Assembly: GCF_050433225.1 (NCBI RefSeq)
Contig: NZ_JBNPXQ010000001.1
Coordinates: 1,860,001-1,924,000 of the forward strand
Direction of reading: 5' to 3'
Origin: Sphingomonas_D zeicaulis
Lineage (GTDB): Bacteria > Pseudomonadota > Alphaproteobacteria > Sphingomonadales > Sphingomonadaceae
DNA length: 64,000 nt
Part shown: positions 1-8,664 of the stretch, piece after piece
Layout: the number at the start of each line of letters is the position of its first letter
Position numbering within the stretch: position 1 is the stretch's first letter
Translations under genes and position numbers: made by a program
The notes under the pieces: model-generated
The model's database searches: none
What the model was told of the DNA's origin: nothing
The model's input: only the letters and a program-made list of their open reading frames with translations

Positions 1-163
1 GATCGAGCATCACCAGCTCGACGGCGCCGTCCCCGCGCCAGCCCTCCAGCGTGTGCAATATGCCCTCGGCCATGCCGGCGGTCAGCGCATGGATCGCCCT
101 GGGGCGGTTGAGGCGGATGCGCCCGGCGGCGCCCTCGGTGCGAATGATCAGGTCTTCGGTCAC
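1..163 (-). CDS. Enoyl-CoA hydratase / 3-hydroxyisobutyryl-CoA hydrolase family protein (partial)
   Basis: Only the first 54 codons are in the window; the gene runs off the left edge. It starts with GTG preceded by a strong AGGAGG four bases upstream; the nearby ATG is followed at once by a stop. Residues about 13-28 (GRIRLNRPRAIHALT) match the first conserved strand and turn of crotonase-fold enzymes, and the AIHALT variant is typical of 3-hydroxyisobutyryl-CoA hydrolases of alphaproteobacteria. The upstream neighbour, an isobutyryl-CoA dehydrogenase-like gene 26 bases away on the same strand, supports a role in valine breakdown. The catalytic part is not visible, so a plain enoyl-CoA hydratase remains possible. 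Confidence 0.75.
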   Translation of the reverse strand, partial: MTEDLIIRTEGAAGRIRLNRPRAIHALTAGMAEGILHTLEGWRGDGAVELVMLD

Positions 164-189
164 ATATCCTCCTGGCGGGATCGGCTCGC

Positions 190-1335
190 TCACTGACGGG
201 TGAGTTCGCGCCCAACGATCATCCGCATCACCTGGTTCGTTCCCTCGAGGATCGAATGGACGCGCAGGTCGCGCCAGAAGCGTTCGATCGGATAGTCCAT
301 CAGATAGCCATAGCCGCCGTGAAGCTGCAGCGCGTCGTTGACCACCTTGGATCCGGTATCGGTCGCGAAACGCTTGGCCATCGCGGCGAAGCGGGTTTTG
401 TCGGGCGCGTTCGCGGTTACCTTCGCCGCGGCGGTATAGAGCAGGCAGCGCGCGGCCTGCAGCTCGGTTTCCATGTCCGCGAGCATGAACTGCGTGTTCT
501 GAAAATCGGCGATCGCCTGACCGAATTGCCGGCGTTCCTTGGTGTATTTCACCGCCTCGTCGAGGCAGCGCTGCGCCCCCCCCAGGGAGCAGGCGCCGAT
601 GTTGAGCCGCCCGCCATCCAGCCCCATCATCGCGATGCGGAAACCTTCCCCCAAGCTGCCCACAAGGTTATCCACAGGAACCCGCACAGCATCGAAATTG
701 ACCTGCGCGGTCGGCTGCGAGTGCCAGCCCAGCTTGCGTTCCTGCGCGCCGAACGACACGCCCGGCATGTCCTTCTCGATCACCAGGCAACTAATCCCCT
801 TGGGGCCATCCTCACCAGTGCGGACCATCACGACGTAAATGTCGTTCTCGCCGCCGCCAGAGATGAACGCCTTGGTGCCGGTGACGACATAATGGTCGCC
901 GTCGAGCACCGCCTTGGTCTTGAGTGCCGCCGCGTCGGACCCCGAGCCAGGCTCCGTCAGGCAATAGGACCCGATCCGCTCCATCGTCACCATCGACGGA
1001 AGATAGCGCGCCTTCACGGTCTCGCTGCCGAAGCGGTCGATCATCCACGATGCCATGTTGTGGATCGAGATGAACGCGCTGGTGGAAGGGCAGCCGTAGG
1101 CCATCGCTTCCATGATCAACGCCGATTCCATCCGCCCCAGGCCGATTCCGCCCGACGCTTCGGAGACGTAGATCGAGCCGAATCCGAGTTCGGCAGCGGC
1201 GCGGATCGTATCCCGCGGGAAGATATGCTTCTCGTCCCACTCCGCGGCGTGCGGGGTAATGGCATCGGCGGTGAAGCGCCGGGCGAGATCCTGGATCTCG
1301 CGCTGGTCATCGGTCAGGTCGAACATTGCGGTCAT
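190..1335 (-). CDS. Acyl-CoA dehydrogenase, isobutyryl-CoA dehydrogenase-like
   Basis: The 381-residue protein has normal full length for a short/branched-chain acyl-CoA dehydrogenase (flavoenzyme oxidising acyl-CoA to enoyl-CoA). Visible signatures are the FAD/substrate-binding CLTEPGSGSDAA near residue 130 and the C-terminal HGGYGYLMDYPIERFWRD followed by ILEGTNQV. The Glu of EGTNQV (about residue 364) is the catalytic base position of this family. The N-terminal half with SIHNMASWMIDRFG resembles isobutyryl-CoA dehydrogenase (ACAD8 type). With the downstream hydrolase-like gene this would give consecutive steps of valine catabolism. Family is certain; substrate is inferred from similarity and context. 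Confidence 0.9.
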   Translation of the reverse strand: MTAMFDLTDDQREIQDLARRFTADAITPHAAEWDEKHIFPRDTIRAAAELGFGSIYVSEASGGIGLGRMESALIMEAMAYGCPSTSAFISIHNMASWMIDRFGSETVKARYLPSMVTMERIGSYCLTEPGSGSDAAALKTKAVLDGDHYVVTGTKAFISGGGENDIYVVMVRTGEDGPKGISCLVIEKDMPGVSFGAQERKLGWHSQPTAQVNFDAVRVPVDNLVGSLGEGFRIAMMGLDGGRLNIGACSLGGAQRCLDEAVKYTKERRQFGQAIADFQNTQFMLADMETELQAARCLLYTAAAKVTANAPDKTRFAAMAKRFATDTGSKVVNDALQLHGGYGYLMDYPIERFWRDLRVHSILEGTNQVMRMIVGRELTRQ

Positions 1336-1604
1336 TCCGCCGGCTTCCTCTCATGTCCATTCAGGCACCCGAGACGCGCAGGCCATTGCCCGTCGCACGC
1401 CGCGGCAGGATCGGGTTGAACCCGCCCGGTGCCAAATCATGGACGCCTCCATAGCCAGCATGATCGCCCGATGCCATGTCTCCACCGCATCTGCCGGTGC
1501 CGCTGTCGCGATATCCCGCTGGCGGTCATCCGCGCGCCGAATGGCTTGACGCATCGACTGACCCGCTCCAACCGCACCTCCGTGGCTCATGGGGCGGAGA
1601 CGGC

Positions 1605-2525
1605 GTGAACGGATCGGACGGCTATGGGGCAGGCGAACGGCGCTTATATGCGATCGGCCTGAGACTGCTGGCGACGCTGTGCCTCGCATCGATGGCCGCC
1701 ATCGTGAAGCTGAGCGGCGATCGCGGTGTCTCCCTGCCAGAGGCCATGTTCTACCGCCAATTCTTCGCGCTCCCCATCGTGGTCGGCGCGATCATCCTCG
1801 GCCCGGGCCTCGGCACGATCCGCACCCAGCGTTTCGGCGCCCATCTTTCACGCTCGGTACTGGGGCTGATCGGCATGTCCGCCACGTTCGGCGCGGTCCT
1901 GTTGCTGCCGCTGGCCGAAGCGACGACGATCGGCTTCACCGTGCCGATCTTCGCGACCATCCTCTCGGTGCTTCTGCTCAAGGAACAGGCCGGCATCCAT
2001 CGTTGGGGGGCGGTGCTACTGGGATTCATCGGCGTGCTCGTCGTGGTGCAGCCGGGGCAGAGCCACATCCCGATGGTCGGCGCGCTGGTCGCCCTCGCCT
2101 CCGCCTTCATGATCTCGCTGATCGCGGTGCTGCTCCGCCAGATCGGCCGGACGGAACCGGCGCTCACCACCGTTTTCTGGTTCAGTTTCCTCTCGGTACT
2201 GCCGCTGGGACTCATCCTGCCTTTTGCGGGCCGATGGCACGATGGTGGCACCTGGGGCCTTTTGCTGGCGATGGGCACGCTGGGCGGCATGGGCCAGATC
2301 GCCCTGACCGCCTCGCTGCGCTGGGCGCCGGTCTCGCTGGTGGTGCCCTTCGACTACACCAACCTGCTGTGGGCGACGATCTTCGGCTGGCTGGTGTTCG
2401 GCATGCTGCCGGTGGAGAGCACCTGGTGGGGGGCGCCGCTGATCATCACCAGCGGCCTCTACATCGTCTGGCGCGAGCATCGCCGGAACAGGGAACTGAC
2501 CGAGGCGGCGGCCGCGGTAGAATAG
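1605..2525 (+). CDS. EamA/DMT-family transporter
   Basis: About 306 residues with ten hydrophobic segments and two repeated halves, the pattern of drug/metabolite transporters of the EamA (RhaT-like) family in the inner membrane. Typical stretches are AEATTIGFTVPIFATILS at the end of the first half and PVSLVVPFDYTNLLWATI in the second. The frame is open upstream to 1476, but those residues are polar and proline-rich; a GTG at 1605 preceded by GGAGA four bases upstream places the start just before the first membrane helix. The substrate cannot be read from sequence. It stands alone, convergent with the DCC-protein gene downstream. Confidence 0.8.
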   Translation: MNGSDGYGAGERRLYAIGLRLLATLCLASMAAIVKLSGDRGVSLPEAMFYRQFFALPIVVGAIILGPGLGTIRTQRFGAHLSRSVLGLIGMSATFGAVLLLPLAEATTIGFTVPIFATILSVLLLKEQAGIHRWGAVLLGFIGVLVVVQPGQSHIPMVGALVALASAFMISLIAVLLRQIGRTEPALTTVFWFSFLSVLPLGLILPFAGRWHDGGTWGLLLAMGTLGGMGQIALTASLRWAPVSLVVPFDYTNLLWATIFGWLVFGMLPVESTWWGAPLIITSGLYIVWREHRRNRELTEAAAAVE

Positions 2526-2531
2526 CGCGGC

Positions 2532-2921
2532 TCAGGCCGCGCCCGCACCAATCGGCTTGCGCCCCAGCAGCCGCAATGTCGCATTCCGGCAGGCGCGGAG
2601 CGGCGGATAAAGCAGCTTCGCGCGGCGGGCGTCGCGGAAGATCCACGCGTGCACCCGGTTGAGCGCGCCCGACGGACTGCTCATCATCGCGATGCGCTGC
2701 ATCACCGCGTCGCCATGGACATAATCGTCGCCGATGCGCATCCCCATGCCCTGATCGAGGTCGAAGCCCCGCCGGCGCATTTCGTCCACCAGCGGATCGT
2801 CGCTGCGCGCATCGACCAGCCGCACCGGCCCTGCCGCCTCGCGCAGCCGCACCATCTTCACATAGGCGGAGCAGAAGGGACATTCGCCATCATAGACGAT
2901 GTCGACGCCGGGGCGGCTCAT
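2532..2921 (-). CDS. DCC-family thiol-disulfide oxidoreductase-like protein (DUF393)
   Basis: A 129-residue protein opening with VDIVYDGECPFCSAY, the hallmark of the DUF393/DCC family, which has a thioredoxin-like fold with a CxxC (Cys14, Cys17). There is no signal peptide, so it is probably cytoplasmic or at the membrane face. Its start overlaps the stop of the upstream membrane-protein gene by four bases (ATGA), so the two are translationally coupled. DCC proteins often sit beside multi-pass membrane proteins, which fits here. The physiological redox partner is unknown. Confidence 0.85.
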   Translation of the reverse strand: MSRPGVDIVYDGECPFCSAYVKMVRLREAAGPVRLVDARSDDPLVDEMRRRGFDLDQGMGMRIGDDYVHGDAVMQRIAMMSSPSGALNRVHAWIFRDARRAKLLYPPLRACRNATLRLLGRKPIGAGAA

Positions 2922-4378
2922 GGCAGCACCCGATCATGCTTCGCGTCGTAGAGCGGCAATTCGGTATGCGCGATCACGCGGCGGGTGAGCCGTCCATCAT
3001 CGAGGCCGAGGCAGACCGAATCCATGACGTAGATGTAGGTGGCGATGCGGCGCTTATCGAGTGCGAAGAAGGGATCCGGCACGAACGCGGAAGGCACATG
3101 GTGATGCGGCACAAGATAATAGTTGCTGCGCCCTGCCGCATCGAGGCGTGGCAGCATCTGACGGTGATGCGCCTGCACGAAGCGGCCGAGTGCGTCTGTC
3201 GGCCCCCATTCGGGTGCCGCGGGGACCGTCCGCGGCGGCACGTGGCAATTCCGGCCCGCCAGTGCATCGTCCCAATGCAGCACCGATCCCCAGATTGACG
3301 GGTTGAAATGGCCGCTCCCGCCCGGCCACCACAGCCGCCCCTGGGAGACCTGGTAGGAAGACGAATTGAAATAGGCATTGGGGATGCGGTGGCGCGTGCC
3401 ATCGTCCATCACCGCCTCGAAATGCGGGGTCGCGAAACCCGGCGTCTCGTACCAAGCGAGCGTCGCGGTGCGGAACATCGCCATGCCGGCAATGACGAAG
3501 GCGATGCAGGTCCAGCGGGGCAGCGCGGTCCAGTCGCGCTCGTCGATGCGGGTGAGCGCCACGACGATGATCAGGTTGAGCGCGACCCATTTCCAGAACA
3601 GCAGGCCGAGGCTCGCCCAGACGATGATATGGAACACATCGAACGACAGTGTCGCGAGCAGCAGCCAGCGTCGGCGCAGCGGTGCTGCGATAGCGATCAG
3701 TTGCACGCCGAGCGCGAGCAGGTTGACCGGTATCGCGGTCCACAGAAGCACGTCGTGGATCATCTGCACCGCCCCGGGCCAGGCGGCGAAGGGCATCGTC
3801 CCCTTCTCCAGCGCGGCCGGCACGCCATCGGCCAGCCGATTACCCAGCGGCCAGGAGAGCGGGCCGCCATCAAGCGCGAGCTTGGCGAGCCCGGACCAGA
3901 AATAATTGGCGAGATGCGCGCCGACGCCGGCGGCAAAAATGGTGAGCGCCGCACGGCCCAGGACCGCCTCGTCCACGCCCAGCGCAACGCGGATCCGCGG
4001 GATCGCACGCGCCGACCCGATCAACACGAACCCGATCGACCAGAAGGCGATCACCTCGGCGACGTTGCGGATGTCCAGCGTGGAGAAATAGAAGCCGGTG
4101 ATGCCGGTCTGCAGTTCGCGCATCATCCACAGAATCATCGCGGCGGCGAAGATCGCGGACGGGCGCCAGAAACCGACCAGCGCAAGCGCGGCCCCGACAT
4201 AGCGCGCATGGGCATGGAACAGGCTGGCGGGATGGTCTGCCCCCAGCGCGGCGTAGGGAATCGCGAAGGGCTCGGCGAGGAAGTAGAGCGCGAGGAAGCA
4301 GGCGGCGGCGCGCATCGCCCTGACCGCGAATGCCGGCAGCGCGCGATAACCGACCCAGCCGGAGCCGAGCGCGGGCAC
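2918..4378 (-). CDS. Polytopic membrane protein with C-terminal soluble domain, HTTM-like
   Basis: A 486-residue reading with about eight to ten hydrophobic segments in its first 300 residues, then a soluble region of about 190 residues rich in Trp, His and Pro (for example WWPGGSGHFNPSIWGS). It is coupled by ATGA overlap to the DCC protein, an arrangement known for HTTM (vitamin K-carboxylase-like) membrane proteins, but I cannot assign the family firmly. The only usable start is GTG at 4378. The same frame stays open for about 60 more codons upstream (to a stop at 4562-4564) and encodes further hydrophobic residues resembling another membrane helix, yet holds no ATG, GTG or TTG. The true start may be non-standard or lost. 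Confidence 0.65.
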   Translation of the reverse strand: MPALGSGWVGYRALPAFAVRAMRAAACFLALYFLAEPFAIPYAALGADHPASLFHAHARYVGAALALVGFWRPSAIFAAAMILWMMRELQTGITGFYFSTLDIRNVAEVIAFWSIGFVLIGSARAIPRIRVALGVDEAVLGRAALTIFAAGVGAHLANYFWSGLAKLALDGGPLSWPLGNRLADGVPAALEKGTMPFAAWPGAVQMIHDVLLWTAIPVNLLALGVQLIAIAAPLRRRWLLLATLSFDVFHIIVWASLGLLFWKWVALNLIIVVALTRIDERDWTALPRWTCIAFVIAGMAMFRTATLAWYETPGFATPHFEAVMDDGTRHRIPNAYFNSSSYQVSQGRLWWPGGSGHFNPSIWGSVLHWDDALAGRNCHVPPRTVPAAPEWGPTDALGRFVQAHHRQMLPRLDAAGRSNYYLVPHHHVPSAFVPDPFFALDKRRIATYIYVMDSVCLGLDDGRLTRRVIAHTELPLYDAKHDRVLP

Positions 4379-4659
4379 GCCGACGATCCCCGTCCAGAGC
4401 CAGATGTGCCGGGGTGCCGCATCGGCAACGAAATCCGTGCCTTGGCGCAGCAGCGCGAACAGCAGCAGCGCCGCCAGCAGGTGGATCAGGATTTCGCTCA
4501 GCCGCCGCTCTTCACCCGCCGCGACCAGTGGACCACTCTGATAGATGGCCGGTCTCCCCGCTCACCGGCCCCAGCCGGCCGGACCGGCGCCAGATCCCCG
4601 TTTTTCGTGACAGGCTGAATACAGCGCGTCATGGAATGGTCATGCGCGTTCCCCTCGCG

Positions 4660-5361
4660 TTAGGCGGGAGGCAAGTCGCGCTTCGCAAACGCCCGCAGCG
4701 CATCATTTCCGATCCACCGCGCGGTCTTGTCCTTCGACGCCGCCAGCCGCTCCGCCAGCGCGCAGGCCTCCGTCGGCAGACTGCCCCCGCCCTTCTGCCC
4801 GATCGCGCGCAACGCCCAGTTGACACCCTTCTTCACGAAATTGCGCTCGTCCCCCGAAGCCGCCTCGATCAACGCCAACCCGCGACGCAGTTCGTCTTCG
4901 CTCCCCGTCCGGTGCAGCGCCAGCGCGGCGAGCAGGGCGAAGCCGGCGCGGCGGCCGAATTCGTGGTTGAGCAGTACCCATTGTTCGACCTTGGCGAAAG
5001 CGCCCGGCGCATGGTCGAACAGCTTTAAGCAGACCGTGTCGACGATCGCCCAATTATCGAAGCCCGTACGCCAATGGTCCATCAGCACCGGCGTCAGCCG
5101 CGCCGGTTCGCCGATCAGGCTAGCGAGCATCCGCGCATCATAGACGCCGGTCTCCCACAGCGCCTCTGCCAGCGCCTGATCGCGGCCGAACGGCTTCGCA
5201 ATCTTCTGGAGCATCGCCATCGGCACGCCGAGCGCGTCCGCCACGACGATGCCGTAGCGCGGCCCCATGTCGGCGCGGTAGCGCGGGTCGGCGGCGGCGC
5301 GCAGATCATCGAGCAATGAAGCGGCGCGCGCTTCAGCCGTCATGGCCGAGCGCAGCCTCAT
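4660..5361 (-). CDS. DNA alkylation repair protein, AlkD-like
   Basis: The 233-residue protein resembles the DNA alkylation repair (AlkD) family: all-helical HEAT-like repeats, with motifs such as YGIVVADALGVPMA, WETGVYDARMLASLI, FDNWAIVDTVCLKLFD and DERNFVKKGVNWALRAIG, the last being the conserved helix that carries repeat 5. Such proteins bind DNA with alkylated bases, and AlkD excises bulky 3- or 7-methyl purines; some members are not enzymes. Start could be 5361 or an internal ATG at 5343; either overlaps the end of eutC, so it is read with the eut genes although functionally unrelated. Confidence 0.8.
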   Translation of the reverse strand: MRLRSAMTAEARAASLLDDLRAAADPRYRADMGPRYGIVVADALGVPMAMLQKIAKPFGRDQALAEALWETGVYDARMLASLIGEPARLTPVLMDHWRTGFDNWAIVDTVCLKLFDHAPGAFAKVEQWVLLNHEFGRRAGFALLAALALHRTGSEDELRRGLALIEAASGDERNFVKKGVNWALRAIGQKGGGSLPTEACALAERLAASKDKTARWIGNDALRAFAKRDLPPA

Positions 5362-6061
5362 CCTTCAGTCCGATGCCGGTCAGCCTGCGTTCGCGTGCGG
5401 CCTTCAGCAGCCAGGCGACGCGCCCTGCCGCCTGATCATAGGAGAGGCCATGCGGCGGACGGATGTTGGAGACGCAATTGCGCTCGCTGTCCAGCCGTCC
5501 GCGCCTCGGCGCCCAGGTGAGATAGGCGCCGAGGCTGTCCGGCGCGGAGAGGCCGGGCCGCTCGCCGATCAACATCGCGACCAGATCGACGCCCAGTGCC
5601 GCACCCACCTCGTCACCGAGAGCGACGCGCGCCTGATGCGCCAGCACCACAGGCGCGATCCGCCAGCCCGGCAGTCGCTCCACCAGCGCGACGACCAGAG
5701 ACGCCGCATGGGCATGCACCGCTGCCGCCGACAGCCCGTCCGCCACGACGATCGCGAGGTCGGCCTCAGCCGGCCGGAAGCGCGCCACGTCGCCCTCATC
5801 GAGCAACCGGCCGAGATCAGGCCTTGCGAGATAGGTCGCGCGATCGGGAGCGCGGCTGCTCACTTCGATCACCGGCCGCCCGATCGCCTCGGCAAACCCC
5901 TCGGCCGTCAGTTCGGCATGGACCGCGTCGCGGGCGCGGGCGTGAGCGAGCTGGAAATCGAGCATCGGCGTGGTCGGCAGCGCATGCCCCACCCGCCCCA
6001 GCGCCACCCGCGCCTGCGTCAGCGCGCGCAACCGCGCGGAACGATCGGGAAGATCAGCCAT
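5333..6061 (-). CDS. eutC: Ethanolamine ammonia-lyase small subunit EutC
   Basis: This 242-residue protein is the light chain of the adenosylcobalamin-dependent ethanolamine ammonia-lyase, which splits ethanolamine into acetaldehyde and ammonia. Characteristic stretches are TPMLDFQLAHARARDAVHAE near the N-terminus, ADLAIVVADGLSAAAVHAHA, GERPGLSAPDSLGAYLTW and ERNCVSNIRPPHGLSYDQA, all typical of EutC. The start at 6061 lies inside the end of eutB (ATGGCTGA, eight-base overlap), showing tight coupling. Longer in-frame sequence upstream is the shadow of eutB. No B12 reactivating factor eutA is visible nearby. Confidence 0.95.
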   Translation of the reverse strand: MADLPDRSARLRALTQARVALGRVGHALPTTPMLDFQLAHARARDAVHAELTAEGFAEAIGRPVIEVSSRAPDRATYLARPDLGRLLDEGDVARFRPAEADLAIVVADGLSAAAVHAHAASLVVALVERLPGWRIAPVVLAHQARVALGDEVGAALGVDLVAMLIGERPGLSAPDSLGAYLTWAPRRGRLDSERNCVSNIRPPHGLSYDQAAGRVAWLLKAARERRLTGIGLKDEAALGHDG

Positions 6062-7451
6062 CGAGCTTCGCCAGTGCCGGCACCGCGCGCAGCGGGAGCG
6101 CCGCGGGTGCGTCGGCGATGCGACCATCGGCACCGATCAGCCCGACATCGGCCAGCCAACCCTCAAATTCGGGCGCCGGCCGCAGCCCCAGCACCTCGCG
6201 CAGGTAAAGCGCGTCATGGAAGCTGGTCGACTGATAGTTGAGCATGACATCGTCGGCGCCGGGCACGCCCATCACGAAATTGATGCCGGCCACGCCCAGC
6301 ATCGTCAGGATCATGTCCATATCGTCCTGATCCGCCTCGGCATGGTTGGTGTAGCAGAGATCCAGCCCCATCGGCAGGCCCAGCAACTTGCCGCAGAAAT
6401 GGTCCTCAAGCGCCGCGCGCAGGATCTGCTTGCCGTCATAGAGATATTCGGGGCCGATGAAGCCAACCACCGAATTGACCAGCAGCGGATCGAAGACGCG
6501 CGCGACAGCATAGGCGCGCGCTTCGAGCGTCTGCTGGTCGATGCCGTGATGGGCATCGGCGGAAAGCGCGGAGCCCTGCCCCGTCTCGAAATACATGACA
6601 TTGCTGCCGGCTGTGCCGCGTTGGAGCGCGCTAGTCGCCGCATGCGCCTCAGCGAGCAGCGCGATGTCGATACCAAAGCCGCGATTGGCGCCCTCCGTGC
6701 CCGCGATCGACTGGAAGCACAGGTCCACCGGCGCGCCGCGCTGGACAAGCGCGAGCGTATTGGTGACGTGGGTGAGCACGCAGCTTTGCGTCGGAATGCG
6801 CCAGCCCTGCCGAACCTCGTCGAGCAAATTCAACAGCAGCGCCGCTTGATCGATGCTGTCGCTTGCCGGGTTGATGCCGATCACCGCATCGCCGCTGCCG
6901 AGCAGCAGCCCGTCAAGGATCGAGGCGGCGATGCCGGTCGGGTCGTCGGTGGGATGATTGGGCTGTAACCGGACCGAAAGCCGCCCCGGCAGGCCGAGCG
7001 TGTTGCGGAACGCGGTGACCACGCGAATCCGCCGCGCCGCCGCGACAAGATCCTGATTGCGCATCAGGCGAGAGACGGCCGCCGCCATCTCCGGTGTGAT
7101 GCCGGCCGCAGCCGCGGCGATCAAGGCATCGTCGGTCGCAGGATCGAGCAGCCATTCGCGGAAACCGCCGACAGTGAGGTGGCGGATGGAGGCAAAGGCA
7201 TCCCCATCATGGCGGTCGACGATCAGTCGGGTGACTTCGTCCACTTCATAGGGAATAACGGCCGTATCGAGGAAATGCGCGAGCGGCAGGTCCGCCAGCA
7301 CATAGCGCGCGGCCACGCGCTGCTCGGCGCTTTCGGCGGCGATTCCGGCAAGCACATCGCCCGACCGCAGTGGCGACGCGGCCGCAAGCACATGGCCAAG
7401 GTCACGGAAGACGTGGCGGGTGCCGGCAAGATCGACTCGATAGGCGGTCAA
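6054..7451 (-). CDS. eutB: Ethanolamine ammonia-lyase large subunit EutB
   Basis: At 465 residues this is the full-length heavy chain of ethanolamine ammonia-lyase, a TIM barrel that binds substrate and adenosylcobalamin together with EutC. Typical segments include LPGRLSVRLQPNHPTDDPTG, IGINPASDS, FQSIAGTEGANRGFGI, FETGQGSALSADAHHGIDQQ and GLDLCYTNHAEADQDDMD. It heads the eutBC pair. There are no shell-protein, EutA, EutE or EutG genes in the window, so this is the short, non-compartment form of ethanolamine use. Acetaldehyde must be handled elsewhere; the DUF779 gene just upstream may be relevant. Confidence 0.96.
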   Translation of the reverse strand: MTAYRVDLAGTRHVFRDLGHVLAAASPLRSGDVLAGIAAESAEQRVAARYVLADLPLAHFLDTAVIPYEVDEVTRLIVDRHDGDAFASIRHLTVGGFREWLLDPATDDALIAAAAAGITPEMAAAVSRLMRNQDLVAAARRIRVVTAFRNTLGLPGRLSVRLQPNHPTDDPTGIAASILDGLLLGSGDAVIGINPASDSIDQAALLLNLLDEVRQGWRIPTQSCVLTHVTNTLALVQRGAPVDLCFQSIAGTEGANRGFGIDIALLAEAHAATSALQRGTAGSNVMYFETGQGSALSADAHHGIDQQTLEARAYAVARVFDPLLVNSVVGFIGPEYLYDGKQILRAALEDHFCGKLLGLPMGLDLCYTNHAEADQDDMDMILTMLGVAGINFVMGVPGADDVMLNYQSTSFHDALYLREVLGLRPAPEFEGWLADVGLIGADGRIADAPAALPLRAVPALAKLDG

Positions 7452-7467
7452 AAATGCTCCTTACTTA

Positions 7468-7574
7468 CTCCTCTTCCCTCCAGGGAGAGGTTGAGTGAGG
7501 GCCTTCTTCTTCGAAAGAAAAGCGCCTCGCTCCGCTCGGCCCCTCACCCAACCCTCCTCCCCTAGGAGAGAGGG
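7468..7574. repeat. Intergenic inverted repeat, sphingomonad type
   Basis: The gap between DUF779 and eutB carries two arms of about 35 bases (7468-7502 and 7539-7574) that are near-perfect reverse complements: one contains cagggagaggttgagtgagg, the other ccctcacccaaccctcctcc. They flank a short cttcttcgaaag core. The folded RNA would be a long GC-rich hairpin. Related CCCTCCCCT...AGGGGAGGG elements recur at 12.9-13.15 kb and 54.26-54.40 kb. It could act as a terminator or processing site, or be a mobile REP/MITE-like element. Confidence 0.6.
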
Positions 7575-7584
7575 TGTCAAGGCG

Positions 7585-7926
7585 TCAGTCGGTAAAGAGG
7601 CGCCCGCGTGTCAGGAAGCGGGTGCCGCGGGCATTGTCGAGGCTGAACGTCCCGCCCCGGCCCGGTCCCGCATCGAGGATAAGTTGCGTATGCGCCCACA
7701 ATTCGCCCTGTGCTGCGCCGATATAGACAGGGACGCCGCCAACCTCGCCCAGCAGGATATCGTTGTCGCCGATGTGGAATTCGCCGACGGGATAGCACAT
7801 CGGCACCGAACCGTCGCAGCAGCCGCCGGACTGGTGGAACAAGATGTCGCCATGCTCCTCCCGGATCTGCTCGATCAGTGCCAGCGCCGCAGGGGTGGCG
7901 ACCACGCGCGCTTTTTCTTCGGTCAT
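7585..7926 (-). CDS. DUF779 family protein
   Basis: A 113-residue protein of the DUF779 family, recognised by IREEHGDILFHQSGGCCDGS with a CC pair and a later VPMCYP Cys, suggesting a metal or redox site. Family members are usually encoded next to aldehyde dehydrogenases for acetaldehyde or ethanol oxidation. Here it sits directly upstream of eutBC on the same strand, 133 bases away, which fits because ethanolamine ammonia-lyase yields acetaldehyde. The molecular function of the family is not established, as far as I know. Confidence 0.85.
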   Translation of the reverse strand: MTEEKARVVATPAALALIEQIREEHGDILFHQSGGCCDGSVPMCYPVGEFHIGDNDILLGEVGGVPVYIGAAQGELWAHTQLILDAGPGRGGTFSLDNARGTRFLTRGRLFTD

Positions 7927-7947
7927 CGATCCGCTCCTTTCCGGCCG

Positions 7948-8580
7948 TCAGCGCCGATAGACCAACGACAGGTTGTTGGCCGGCATCGGCACGATCCGGT
8001 CTTTGGCGAAGCCGTGCCGCGCTGCCAGTTCGGAGACATCCTCGACTGCGCGCAGCCCCCAGCCCGGGTCTCGCGCCTTCAGCGACTCGTCGAAGGTGAG
8101 GTTGCTTGGCGCGGTCGGCACGCCCGCCTGCACGAACGGGCCGTATATATAGAGGGGCGCGCCCTCCGGCAGCAACCGCGCCGCGCCCGCGAACAGCCCC
8201 CGGGTCGCCGCCCACGGGCTGATGTGGACCATGTTGATGCACAGTATCGCGTCCGCGGCCTCGATCGGCCAATCCGCCGCCGCGGCATCGATCCGCACCG
8301 GCGGCCGCAGGTTGATATGGCCCACCTCGGCTGACCAGGACACGATTGAGCGCAACGCCGCCTCGTCGGGATCGCTCGGCTGCCAGACGAGGCGCCGGAG
8401 CTGGCCCGCAAACCAGGCGGCATGCTCGCCGCTGCCGCTGGCGATTTCGAGCACCAGCCCCTGCGCCGGCAACACCTGCCGCAGCACCGCGAGGATCGCG
8501 TCGCGGTTGCGCAAGGTCGCCGGCGCGTGGCGGCGATCTTCGGAGCCGGCTTCGGCGGCGATCCAGGGGCCTTCGGTCAT
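7948..8580 (-). CDS. DUF938 SAM-dependent methyltransferase-like protein
   Basis: This 210-residue protein matches the DUF938 class of Rossmann-fold methyltransferases: it begins with RRHAPATLRNRDAILAVL, then has the SAM motif I variant VLEIASGSGEHAAWFA, an acidic SDPDE after the second strand, and ADAILCINMVHISPWAAT at motif IV. The substrate is unknown. It precedes DUF779 by 21 bases on the same strand and may share its transcript. Its start faces the divergent kptA gene 84 bases away. Confidence 0.85.
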   Translation of the reverse strand: MTEGPWIAAEAGSEDRRHAPATLRNRDAILAVLRQVLPAQGLVLEIASGSGEHAAWFAGQLRRLVWQPSDPDEAALRSIVSWSAEVGHINLRPPVRIDAAAADWPIEAADAILCINMVHISPWAATRGLFAGAARLLPEGAPLYIYGPFVQAGVPTAPSNLTFDESLKARDPGWGLRAVEDVSELAARHGFAKDRIVPMPANNLSLVYRR

Positions 8581-8664
8581 GCGAGCGAAAATAGCAGAGC
8601 GGCGCGCACGGTCACTAGGCGGATCGCTTACATAGGTAGCGTCGTTCGGCTATGGGCGCGTTTC

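Noticed and set aside
256..1419. Open frame of 387 codons opposite the acyl-CoA dehydrogenase
   Set aside because: Composition and lack of motifs mark it as antisense shadow of a full-length, well-conserved gene.
5333..8580. Ethanolamine-utilisation microcompartment
   Set aside because: No shell proteins, EutA, EutE, EutG or EutD are present; only eutBC.
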